Shown: in pieces, positions 42,981-51,842 of the stretch
Layout of the letters: each line of letters begins with the position of its first letter
Position numbering within the stretch: the first letter of the stretch is position 1
Source of the DNA: Salvia splendens
Taxonomy: Eukaryota; Streptophyta; Magnoliopsida; Lamiales; Lamiaceae
NCBI RefSeq assembly: GCF_004379255.2
Contig: NC_056047.1
Location: forward strand, 26,426,293-26,490,292
Reading direction: 5' to 3'
Length of the DNA stretch: 64,000 bases
Notes under the pieces: generated by a model
The model's input: only the letters and a program-made list of their open reading frames with translations
Told to the model about the DNA's origin: nothing
The model's database searches: none
Program-made: the position numbers and the translations under genes

Positions 42981-45188
42981 ATGGATAACAAGCAAAGTGC
43001 CGGGAACACCTCAGGATCCGCCGATTCAAGTGCGGCGGCGTTTATGGCAGACATGCTACAAAAATTTGGGGGACCAGAAAAGGCGATGGAGGCGTTTGCC
43101 ATGTTCGCGGCTGTAATGGGGAAATCCGTACCAACCACCTCAACATCCTCCGCACCACCACCAGAGACCGTTCAAGAAACCACCGCTGAGCCAGAGGCCG
43201 TCGCAGAACCCACTGCCGCCGTTTCAGAACCAACCGCTGCAGAAACTCGCGAAGACGAAGCAGATCTGGCCGCGGGGTTGGAGTTGTTGGCCGTAAGTGC
43301 ACCCAGGTTAGGATCTGCCACTGAGGGGGAAACCCCTGTTTTAGAGGATAGAGTGGTTGGTGTTTCTGAGGGGGAAACCCCTGTTACTGATAGCCGTGTT
43401 GAGGGGGAAACCCCTGTTTTGGAGGAGTTTGTTGAGGGGGAAACCCCTGTTGATGGAGTTGAAATTCTAGAGGGCAACGAAGCCCTAGATGCTGAAAGAG
43501 ATGTGGAGGGGGAAACCCCAGAAGTGGTTGGGGGCGACGAAGCCCTAATTACTGAGGAAGATGTCAGAGAGGGGGAAACCCCTGAGGAGTCTGCAGGTAC
43601 AGAAACCCACGTAGGAGAAGGTTTGGAGGGGATAGAGACCCCTGTTTATTTTTCAGGGGCAACCCCATTGTTGAACAAGGAAGGAGAAGCCCTCGGTGCT
43701 GAGAATGTCCAAGAACCCGTCGATGTCGGGTTGGATTTGATAGTGGATCTGACTGATGTCCCCGAAGGGACCGATTCACCGGTTAACGCAAGGGAAGCGC
43801 GGAGACAGGCTCGTCGGAGCCTGCTTGATGAGATAGATGAAACCGTCCAGCTGACGGAGGAAGAAATGCTGGGTCCAGAAGCCACAGCACCTGAGCAGGC
43901 AGAATCTCCCAGACCGAGCAGAGGGGAGAGTGATGCAGAGGAACGCCGCCATGCGGCCGAGAAGAAAAGGAAGGGGAAACAAACTGCTCCCTCCAAGACC
44001 AAGAAGGCGAATGGGAAATCCACTGAATCCCCACTTCCTCGACCTGCCAGGGTACCATACGCTGCAGAGCCCGAGGATTCTGCTGGGTCTAGTGCCTCTG
44101 AAGAAGAACAAGAAGAGGAGCTCAACTTTGAGCCAACTGAGATCTGGATTACAAGAGAGCTCCTGGACGAGATGAGAAAGTTTGATGACCCGAAACCCGC
44201 AACCATCCACAAGGAGAAGAGTGCCCAGGGCAAGTACGCTAAGTCTGGAAAAATGTACAGCTCATCGGAGCTCAAGCAGATCGCTTGCAATGATGAATTC
44301 CGAACTTATATCGACGCAATCGGCTTTGATTGGTTGCTCAAGCACAGCACCGCCGAAGTTCCAATCGACCTGGCAAGGGAATTCTTCTCCACCTTCCGAT
44401 TTAAGTCCACCACCGATCTGAATGCTGACTCCATCAAATTCCGGCTCTTCAATGAAGAGCATGTGATGAGCATCCGTGAATGGACTCTACGGATGGGACT
44501 GCTTACGCGCACAGAGGATGATGAGGGTTTGTGGAGCGAGAGAATGATTGGTCCGCCGAAGCTGACGCCGGGATTCAAGACGCAGAACGCATGGGAGTTT
44601 GTGGCTCACCCTAGGGTAGGTCAGTTCAAAACCAGCTGGTCGAAGGCCCACCATATTGAGAACAGGGTCCTGCGATTCGCCCAGACCTTCATTAGCTACA
44701 ACCTGATGGGCACAGCCAACAACGCTCTGACGACCCCCGACTTGTACTTCACTTGGTGCATGGCCAAGGGAGTACGTGTTCACTTGGGCTATTGGTTAGC
44801 CCAAGCCTGCCATCAAGTGACAGCCAACCCTTCCCGACATCTTTACACATGCCACCTTCTAGGGGCTTACCTGCAACGCAACGTTATTATGAAAATCCAC
44901 AAGTCCTGCAGAGAAGTGAAGATGTGTCTACCCCCGGAGGTGTTCAACGTGGACTACTTTTTCAATAAGGGGCTGCTCATTACACAGGGAAGGGACGTGT
45001 GCTTTTATGAAGTCGGTCAGTCGGAGGCGCAGACGAAGCAGGAGCCTGAGATGGTGGAGGCGAAGGATACTGCTGACATGGAAGCCGGAGCCAGGATAGA
45101 AGTAGAAGAAGTAAGGAAAGAGGTTGGATGGATGAGGTTAGAGATGAAAATGGTTTTGGAAGGGATTGTGGCCCTACGGGGTAAATGA
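42981..45188 (+). CDS. Element C third ORF: Athila ORF1/env-like protein with EGETP repeats
   Basis: 735 codons, the largest intact unfamiliar frame here. The ATG at 42981 (CTCCATGG) is the best start, just after a leader-like A run. Residues 1-110 are Ser/Ala/Pro/Glu-rich. Residues about 115-245 contain six perfect EGETP words plus one EGIETP. Residues 300-380 are charged, with KKRKGKQ and KKANGK basic clusters that could be nuclear signals. Residues about 430-650 form a globular domain (YIDAIGFDWLL, REFFSTFRF, IREWTLRMGLLTR, FAQTFISYNLMG, DLYFTWCMAKGVRVHLG) resembling the plant retrotransposon ORF known as Athila ORF-1. The C-terminus is a charged helix. There is no clear transmembrane segment, so env-like means position only. 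Two stops (45186-45188 and 45222-45224) separate it from an in-frame continuation. Confidence 0.75.
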   Translation: MDNKQSAGNTSGSADSSAAAFMADMLQKFGGPEKAMEAFAMFAAVMGKSVPTTSTSSAPPPETVQETTAEPEAVAEPTAAVSEPTAAETREDEADLAAGLELLAVSAPRLGSATEGETPVLEDRVVGVSEGETPVTDSRVEGETPVLEEFVEGETPVDGVEILEGNEALDAERDVEGETPEVVGGDEALITEEDVREGETPEESAGTETHVGEGLEGIETPVYFSGATPLLNKEGEALGAENVQEPVDVGLDLIVDLTDVPEGTDSPVNAREARRQARRSLLDEIDETVQLTEEEMLGPEATAPEQAESPRPSRGESDAEERRHAAEKKRKGKQTAPSKTKKANGKSTESPLPRPARVPYAAEPEDSAGSSASEEEQEEELNFEPTEIWITRELLDEMRKFDDPKPATIHKEKSAQGKYAKSGKMYSSSELKQIACNDEFRTYIDAIGFDWLLKHSTAEVPIDLAREFFSTFRFKSTTDLNADSIKFRLFNEEHVMSIREWTLRMGLLTRTEDDEGLWSERMIGPPKLTPGFKTQNAWEFVAHPRVGQFKTSWSKAHHIENRVLRFAQTFISYNLMGTANNALTTPDLYFTWCMAKGVRVHLGYWLAQACHQVTANPSRHLYTCHLLGAYLQRNVIMKIHKSCREVKMCLPPEVFNVDYFFNKGLLITQGRDVCFYEVGQSEAQTKQEPEMVEAKDTADMEAGARIEVEEVRKEVGWMRLEMKMVLEGIVALRGK

Positions 45189-45224
45189 AGGGACAGTGCG
45201 AGGATGCAGAAGTCAGAAAGTTAG

Positions 45225-45686
45225 TTGAGGAAGGAGGTAATCGGTGTACGAAAAGAAGTGACGGAGATACGGAGGGAAATGGGGAGAAGTAGAGAGGAGG
45301 CCGTAGCCCTGAAGGGGCGTATCACCGACCTAGTGGCAGAATCGTCAAGGCGTTCCGACAAGATGGCGGAGGCCGTCGCACTGATGATGAAGATGACGAG
45401 GTGGCTTCAAGCAAAGTTCCCCGAGACACCGAAGGGACTTCCTGAACCTAGCGGCGGTTCCAAGACGCCGGGTCAAGGGAGTCTAGCTGTGCAGAAGCCG
45501 CCACAAGCCCAAAGGCCTCAGACCACCCCGTCTTCCTCCAGGCCCGTGCTTTTGAAGAAAACCGTACCCCGACCCACAGAAGATCAGAAGGAGACGCCGG
45601 AGTCACCGGCAAGAAAGAAAGTTAAAATGACCCAACAGACAGTGCCACCCAAGTCTGGCTCCCGCGGGGGCCAGAACCCGAATTGA
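45225..45686 (+). CDS. In-frame continuation of the third ORF: coiled-coil and Pro/Lys-rich tail
   Basis: 153 codons in the same frame as the 735-codon ORF, after two stops only 36 bases apart. It continues the same heptad-like pattern (RKEVIGVRKEVTEIRREMGRS, then VALKGRITDLVAESSRRSDKM), then a Pro/Ser/Thr-rich linker and SPARKKVKM. Element B retains the corresponding C-terminal piece, so the original protein probably ended here. Whether the stops are nonsense mutations or a real end plus a separate ORF cannot be settled from one copy. Confidence 0.7.
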   Translation: MRKEVIGVRKEVTEIRREMGRSREEAVALKGRITDLVAESSRRSDKMAEAVALMMKMTRWLQAKFPETPKGLPEPSGGSKTPGQGSLAVQKPPQAQRPQTTPSSSRPVLLKKTVPRPTEDQKETPESPARKKVKMTQQTVPPKSGSRGGQNPN

Positions 45687-45803
45687 ATTTCCCCCAGAAC
45701 CAAGTAACTTTTACTTTTCTGTCTTTTACTTTTCGTTTTTCTTTCGCTTGTGTTTTTATGTGCCAGCATGCATCGTTCTGTATATATGTGTTATACCTTC
45801 CTA

Positions 45804-45830
45804 CACTTAGCCCAATTTTTGGTCTAAGTG
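45804..45830 (+). other. CACTTAG/CTAAGTG hairpin 1, element C
   Basis: CACTTAGCCCAA (45804-45815) and TTGGTCTAAGTG (45819-45830), 12-base arms with one mismatch and a 3-base loop, followed by TGAGAAG. Confidence 0.7.
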
Positions 45831-45869
45831 TGAGAAGGGGTTGTTTTGTTTTGGTTTTGTATGTTGCGC

Positions 45870-45910
45870 TTTCTCCCACTTAGCCCGATGTTCGGTCTAA
45901 GTGTGAGAAG
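45870..45910 (+). other. CACTTAG/CTAAGTG hairpin 2, element C
   Basis: Arms of 19 bases with two mismatches: CTTTCTCCCACTTAGCCCGA-type left arm and TCGGTCTAAGTGTGAGAAG right arm, with a 3-base loop at 45889-45891. Confidence 0.7.
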
Positions 45911-45978
45911 TTTGTTTTGTTTTTGTGCTTTGTTTGTGTTTGTGTCTGTTGTCTGCTGTTCTTACTTCCTTTTCCCCC

Positions 45979-46030
45979 CTTCACTAGGATAGCTTGGGGA
46001 CAAGCTTGAGTGAAGTGGGAGGGGGGGGAG
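45979..46030 (+). promoter_or_regulatory. Hairpin-linked purine tract, element C
   Basis: CTTCACT (45979-45985) can pair with AGTGAAG (46009-46015), followed by TGGGAGGGGGGGGAG. It resembles an internal polypurine tract. Element B carries it twice. Confidence 0.5.
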
Positions 46031-46363
46031 TAAGTATGGTGTTTGTGTTCTTTCTGTTTTAAGAGTCTTTAGGATGTGTGTTTCGCATGAGCTAGTGAGA
46101 TAATAAGGCAGGTTTCCCTTAGTGAGAGCGATTGAAGAGAGAATGCATGTCAACTTTGACACCTTATTCCTTAATAAACCAAAGGCGGTCTGAATGAAGT
46201 TGGGACGATGGAAAAAGCCTTAGATAACCCAGCTGTGCAGCCCTACTATAAGAGGGAGTTATAAGCCTAAACACTTTTTTGTGCTAACATGTAAATTGGG
46301 CTGCCACTTGATGCTTAGGGAGTAGAGTATGAAGGAGAAAAAAATGGGTTTCGGAGGTCTAAG

Positions 46364-46465
46364 CTGGACGAAGTCCAGGAAAAGGTGGAATAAGCTGGAC
46401 GAAGTCCAGGGGAGGAGTAAAAAAAAATAAAAAAAAATTGGAGGTATAAGCTGGACGAAGTCCAG
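46364..46465 (+). repeat. Three CTGGAC-GAA-GTCCAG hairpins, element C
   Basis: Identical 15-base palindromic units at 46364-46378, 46395-46409 and 46451-46465, each followed by a purine-rich spacer. Two related units occur in element B. Confidence 0.85.
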
Positions 46466-47035
46466 GGGAAAAGGGGATATAATACAGGAAAAAATAAAAA
46501 TAAATAAATATAATATTAGTATCCTCAAGGGCAGGAAGCAATTTCAACCTGACCCAGGAAAATCAATGGAAAAAAAAAGAGAAGTAAGAAGGATAAAACT
46601 CTCATAACCCAACGCATCAGTGGCATAACTTTAACTGGGGAGCGTTTTGATCCTAACATACCTGGTGAGGAATGAGTGATCGAGCGAACCTAACAGCTGG
46701 GGTGTCAATAGGCTATCTTGACGAACTCACGGACCGTTTAGGTAGAAGAGGGAAGGGGGAAGATTTGAAGACTGTAGACGATCGGATTGAACTTAAGCTT
46801 GTGGGGACGGTTGCCTAAAAGTCGAACCTAGTTCATGCTTGTTTGTGTTTTGATTCTTTGTGTTGTTTTCTTTTATAAGTCTGTTTTTTTTTATTTTGCC
46901 AGTTATCTAGGTCCAGGAGTCTATTTTTGTTTTTGTTTGTAGAGTCGTTCTTGGGGACCGTGCATTGAAATTCGCCTTATTTCTTTCTCTTGTCTTTCAT
47001 ACTTGAGGACAAGCATGGTTTAAGTGTGAGCAGTT

Positions 47036-48636
47036 TGATAAGGCTAATTTCATGCATCGGTCTAGGGGTTTTATTTCGTGAAATTACTGGGTCTAACGCA
47101 TGTTTTAAGCCAGGTGTGTGAAGGTTTTCGCTAGATCCAGGAAAAGAAGAGGACGCTTGCATAGTCCTAGGAAACTGGCGAAAGAGCGGACATTATGAAA
47201 GAAATTGCTTGACGGAGGAAGCCTCGGAGTTGAAGGGTAGAATAGGGATTTCTACGAAGACTCTAGAAGGCTATGTCCGCATCTATAAAAGGAAGAAGCA
47301 TGCAAGCTGGAGGGACCTTCTCGGTGGAGGCCTCACGAACAGCCTGTTGCTCAGTTCACTTTTCACATACTTGGTTCTAATTCGCGGAGGATCTCGGGTT
47401 CGCGCTGGGGTTCACATTTAGCTTTCCGATAGTGTTTGTGGGTTGTAACACCGTCCTTCTTTGGGGCGAAAAAACAATTTATTTCTGTTTTTGTTGTTTC
47501 TGCTGAATTCGTCGAGCTTCGCTGTTCGAAGCTCGGTCCTCTTTTGTTTCTGGATATTTCTCTACTTTTATGCAAGTTTCGTTTTCGCTTACGTCGATCG
47601 TGATGATTTTTGTAGATTGATTGTGTTTACTTGAATTCTGGAGTTGGATTATTGGAGTTGGTTGTTTTCGTGGTTATTTTCTAGATTATTGCAGGTTAAT
47701 GGTGAGATCTGGAAGAATGGAGTTTGTTTGTGGATGAATCGGGTTTTGTTTTGCTGATGTTGTGGAGTTGTTTGTGATTGTTGGAATTTGGAGTTGATCG
47801 GAGCAGATCTGTGAGAATCGGAGTTATGGAGTTGATTTTGTTGGTTGTTGAGTTCGGATGGCTTGGATCCGGAGTGGATTAAGCGTCTGAAGTGATTCTG
47901 AGCAGGAGTGTTTTAATTTTATGCCTAGTTTAAGTGTTTTCATTTCATTTCGCCTAGTTTATGTAGATCTGATGTATTTCCGATTCATAGCAAGTTTCCG
48001 GCGTCCAAATCTTTATATTCTGTTTGAATCTAGGAGTGTGCTTTGTTTTCTTCATCTGCGAGTTTAGTTTAGTTGCGAAGGTACATGTCGTAGTTAGTTG
48101 GAGCATGGGTCTGTTATCTGCAGCTTTTTACCGTACTTGCTATTTCTGGAAATATGGTCCCCACTGTTATTTGCTTACTGTTTAGCTAGATTAGGTAGTC
48201 GTTTGCTTAGTCTAGGGAGTAATTGTGTCTTTCGGTATTGATGTCTGAATCCAGTAAGTTTTCTGTGTCCTAGGTCTAGCGTTTACATTTCTTGCCTAGA
48301 TCTAGTGGTAGTTTAAATCTCAACCCCTTTGTGTGGCAGCAGCCGTTTGTTTCCATAGTCTCTTAGCACTACTTTGCGAATCCATCTCTGTGGGATCGAC
48401 CCCACTTCCCTATACTAATTCATAGTATTCGGATTGAGGGATTTATTTTTGAAGGGGAGTCGAGTGTGTCCAACGACATAAACACTGTAGTTCTCTAGAG
48501 TTCCTGGACCCAGTGATCCAGTGGATTTAAGGAGCGTTGTGTCTGGACCGAGCTTTGCATTAATTCTCATATGTGCACACTCGCTTACTCTTGAGTCTAG
48601 TCATTCGACATTAGAGTCGAGCGAGGCCTCACTTCA
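47036..48636 (+). repeat. Element C 3' LTR
   Basis: 1601 bp, same length as the 5' LTR, about 27 single-base differences counted by eye and no indels noticed. TATA box at 47284-47291. Followed by the GTTAA duplication. Confidence 0.95.
47284..47291 (+). promoter_or_regulatory. TATA box of element C 3' LTR
   Basis: TATAAAAG, same context as 34923. Transcription from here would read out into the remaining LTR B and beyond. Confidence 0.6.
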
Positions 48637-48641
48637 GTTAA

Positions 48642-49098
48642 TTTCAGAATTAGTCATTTGCAGCTTTTCATCCGTACTTTACTGTTTTGGGAAATGGTCC
48701 CCACTGCTCGTTTGAAGTCGTTTGACTTATTGAAGTCGTGACGATATTTCATGTTTGCATGATGTTCTCTGTTTCCTAGTTCTAGTGTCAGCCAATTTTC
48801 ATTCCAAGCCTAGCTATAATTTTCTCAACCCAAAATTGCGTGGCAGCAGCCAACCCACTTTCCAGAGTCTCTTAAATGCCTTCTTACGCATCCGTATTCA
48901 TGGGATCGATCTCTACTTCCCTGTACTAATCCAAAGTATAGAGGGTTGAGGGTTTTGAACGCGTAAATTGTGTGTCCGACGACCGAGACTCTCGGGATCC
49001 TCTGAATTCCTAGACCAAGTGATCTAGCGGATTCTCTGGGCTTGAGAGGCTTGACCTAGCACAAAAGCACACACACTTTCTCTAATACCAAGATTTCA
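48642..49098 (+). repeat. Element B 3' LTR, piece 3
   Basis: Resumes with TTTCAGAATTAGTCATTTGCAG (23639 in the left copy) and ends AAGATTTCA. It keeps about 70 bases after the GTGGGATC-type block that the left LTR lacks. Confidence 0.85.
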
Positions 49099-49379
49099 TG
49101 AGTTAACAAGTTAAGCTCCATGGATGAAAAGTCTTCCGGATAGAGAGTGGGAAGAAGAACAAGTTTATCGACTTTGAAATTGGAGAAATAATTTCTTGGA
49201 TCAAGACATGCCATACATTCGAGTAAGTCTGTGCTGGACTTAGAAAAAAATCTTCATTTCTTGAATAATTAAGTCAACTACTTAACTGTGAAAAAATATT
49301 ATGTTAGGAATTAATATAAAAGTTTAAATAAATAAGTATATTAGTTACAAAAAATACTTGAAAAAAACTTTCAGCACGA
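49099..49379. other. Short unassigned stretch
   Basis: AT-rich sequence between LTR B and the hAT remnant. No domain seen. It may be the far end of the hAT element, but no terminal inverted repeat was found. Confidence 0.3.
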
Positions 49380-49625
49380 TAATAATGATAATTTGAAATA
49401 CTTTTTCCATCATTCTTCATGCGAATACTGTCTTAGAACAATGCCATCCATGTTAGAAACATCACTTTCATTTTCTCGGCAAAATGCTTCCACTTTTGCA
49501 AGAAATCATCCCATGCAGATTCTAGAAATGTTTGCAAGTTCACTTTCACAGTCACTATCAAATTTATTGCATTTAAAATATTTTTATCTCTATATTGCAG
49601 CGCACAAGATAGTGCATCAATCATA
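49380..49625 (-). pseudogene. hAT (Tip100-like) transposase fragment, downstream part
   Basis: Minus-strand frame 49433-49624 reads IDALSCALQYRDKNILNAINLI followed by LQTFLESAWDDFL and KHFAEKMKV. This matches the stretch of Tip100-like hAT transposases with the pattern LxxALQxKDxDIxxA...LQxxRxxGWDxLL...FC. It should follow the [11 protein letters not shown] block, which lies at 51900-51970, so the Copia-type LTR between them (49626-51842) interrupted one transposase gene. Confidence 0.65.
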
Positions 49626-51842
49626 TGTTGGGCTTGTCGTGGCGGAAGAGCGATTATTCAAACGGATCCTTACGGATTTGTTTAGGTGATTATGTGATTA
49701 AAGCAAATTTTCATGCAATAAACATGGATCTTGTCTCGACCACGAATCTTCTAACCTATTTCCATGCTCGTGATTATCCATTTGCGTGAGTGAACCTTAG
49801 ATAACCTTAATAGATCTAGATGAAGATTCGAAGACAAAAACCCTAATTGTGTCACGAAGAATTAGATCTAGATCTGCACGGGGAGAGCTAGAAAAAAATC
49901 TTCTTTCTTCTACACTAAGGGGCACTGAAAATTTGGGCTAGAGGATGTTAGGGAACAAATTGTTGCATGCCTCATTACTTCTTTTCATCTCTATGTATTA
50001 AACATTCTTTGGGCTAGGTTAGAGATCTATGGAAGAATTGGATAGAACTAGCCCATTTAATATTTACTAATTAAATCAATTAACACGCAGATCACAGATT
50101 TCAGAAGCTTTAATTAAGAAATTCAAGTGGTGGCAGTGAAAGGCATCCGTATGAAGGTGGGTAATGGGGCCCGGACAAGATTCTAGCTCGATCTTTGGAT
50201 GAGTGATAAGTGCCTTAAAGATTTATTCCCTAGACTCTTTATGGTGTCGATGCAAAGGGAAGATGTTATCCAAAATATGGGGAAATGGGGCGAGAATAGT
50301 TGGAGATGGAAATTCCAGTGGAGGAGGAAACTCTTTGCGTAGGAAGAGGATTTACTTGGGCATCTCATTCTATCCGTGGATCATGCAGCTCTGAGTGAAA
50401 ACATGAGAGATGTGAGGATTTGGCATTCTGATAAGTCTTGCTCCATTTTGATTTCTAATTTTGTTTTGAAGGTTACTAGACAAATGAAAAAGGAGAATGC
50501 ACTGCAGAATATTGGAAGAATGGCTTGGAAGAATGTTGCACCTCCTCGAGCACAACTTCAAGTGTTGTTTTTCTTTCAAGGACGTCTCAATATAAAAGAA
50601 AGACTTTTCATATTAGGCTTCGGAGGAGTGCCAGATGATAAATGTACTTTATGTAGAGAGGAACTGGAATCGATGGAACATTTGTTCTTCAGCTACAAGG
50701 TCTCGTCAAAGCTTTGGTACTCTTGTTGCCGCCGGTGGAGCTTGTCTTTATGTCTGCCAATCCAACCAATTGATTGCTTTCTCTCATGGCTAGGAGCACC
50801 ATTTAAGAAGTTCGACAAGAAGTTGTGGATATCCATATTTTATGTGATATCTTGGTCTATTTGGGATATCAGAAATAAAATCACATTCCAAGGATTTAAA
50901 CCAAATTGGGAGTTCGAGGAAAAAAGGTTGGTGTGGCGTCTTGGCACATGGGTACATGGGTGGAGTCCAAACTCTCCCTTTTCACCGGGACAAATGGTGA
51001 AAATTTGAAAGACATAAGAGAATGGAAAGACCCAAAAATCATAAAGGGAAGAAGGGGAGTGAACGGGTTGGTATCGGTGAGCGTATCCTCACGGGTATGA
51101 GGATGTGCGAGATTAGGGTGTTTTCTTTGTTGTTGACTTTTTTGGTTTTGTTGCCGCTTGAGTGTTTTGTTTCTGTTCCTCCTCTCCGTTTGTGCTTCTG
51201 GTATGTCGGGGTGCCCCCAGTCTTAGAAGATTTTGGGAGATTGTGAGGTGTGTTGGCTTTGGCTCGTGTGCGTGTGTTTGTTTTGCTGCATAGCTTTGTT
51301 TGGTGTTGTGCCGAACTTTTGCTCACTACCCTCGTTAGTTTGAGCATTTTACTTCTATATCAAAAAACACACGACTTAATATATATTCAATGGAATATTA
51401 TTTTGTACCACTATTTAAATAATATTGATCTCCCATCCAATTCCCAAACTACGAAGACTTGGTTCCATTTTGATTTATATGCAATCAACGTCTTCTGGAG
51501 TTCTTCTTGAAAGAATCTATTTCTATATAAAAATAGAAGGTCTTATGAACACCTTTGTTAAGAATTTTCAGGCGAACCTAGGGTTGGTCGAGGAACCCTG
51601 CATGCATTATATTAGGCATCAAAGAAAATCCATTTTGGCTTCAAAAGAGACATCCCTTTTCATTAATAAATGGAAATTTTACCTTGTCACTTTTTGGCAA
51701 TGGTATTTTTTGGTGTGGTTTCATCCAAGAAGGATTTGGATAAACCAATTTTCCAAGCATTGCCTTTCCATTTTGGGCTATATTTCAAACGTGCAAATAA
51801 ACCCTTCCGTGGTACGGAGTCAAATTCTAGAAAATGCATTTC
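49626..51842 (-). mobile_element. Diverged Copia-type LTR (family X relative), itself interrupted by a LINE
   Basis: Begins TGTTGGGCTTGTCGTGGCGGAAG, comparable to TGTTGGGGTTTGG...CAGCGGAAG of the family X copies. Shared words continue (ACCACGAATCTTCTAA, TTTACTAATTAAAT, ATTCCCAAACTACGA) on both sides of the LINE fragment (50088-51366). The right end is unclear. The left flank TCATA (49621-49625) and TTATA at about 51886 might be remnants of a target duplication. Confidence 0.5.
50088..51366 (+). pseudogene. LINE ORF2 3' fragment with zinc-binding domain
   Basis: Coding from about 50140: VGNGARTRF, LFPRLFMVS, then MGKWGENSWRWKFQWRRKLF with TAG codons at two positions where family members have Trp. 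From 50376 a 210-codon frame includes RMAWKNVAPPRAQLQVLFF, DDKCTLCREELESMEHLFF (the zinc-binding RVT-associated domain, C-x2-C...H), VSSKLWYSCCRRW and ISWSIWDIRNKITF. This is the end of ORF2. The 3' part (51009-51366) is non-coding and ends in a short A-rich tail (CAAAAAACACAC). The 5' end is truncated, as usual for LINE insertions. It sits inside the Copia-type LTR. Confidence 0.85.

Larger units (their letters stand above)
45687..47035. other. Element C 3' structured non-coding region
   Basis: No coding domain. It contains two CACTTAG hairpins, a CTTCACT/AGTGAAG hairpin ending in a G run, three CTGGAC hairpins and blocks shared with A and B. ACTTGAGGACAAGCATGG and AAGTGTGAGCAGTT precede the 3' LTR, where the plus-strand primer should lie. 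Confidence 0.7.
34675..48636 (+). mobile_element. Athila-like LTR retrotransposon C, full length with defects
   Basis: 13,962 bp with two 1601-bp LTRs and GTTAA duplications at 34670-34674 and 48637-48641. Order: LTR, tRNA-Asp PBS, gag, protease, RT, RNase H, integrase, third ORF, structured 3' region, LTR. By eye the LTRs differ at about 27 positions (1.7%), so it is much younger than the other Gypsy elements here. Defects: a 1-base loss near the gag start, a gag/pol frame offset, a 4-base loss in RNase H, a 35-base loss in integrase and a nonsense codon at 42025. Not autonomous as sequenced. Confidence 0.95.
23272..49098 (+). mobile_element. Athila-like LTR retrotransposon B, degenerate and interrupted
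   Basis: Consists of a 5'-truncated left LTR (23272-24078), a tRNA-Asp PBS, decayed gag-pol (24179-30138), a long 3' non-coding region and a right LTR in three pieces (32217-32879, 34353-34674 and 48642-49098). The right LTR is interrupted by a Copia-type solo LTR and by element C. Coding regions are about as closely related to C as subfamilies of one family, but have many stops. The missing 620 bases at the left LTR start mean no left target duplication can be found. Confidence 0.85.

Noticed and set aside
43320..43640. Spaced repeats that could suggest a CRISPR-like array
   Set aside because: The repeats encode EGETP in frame with variable coding spacers in a plant retrotransposon. Spacing is irregular and there is no archaeal or bacterial context.
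43564..44290. Long minus-strand frames opposite the third ORF
   Set aside because: Shadow frames created by the codon bias and the repeats of the plus-strand ORF; no recognisable domain.
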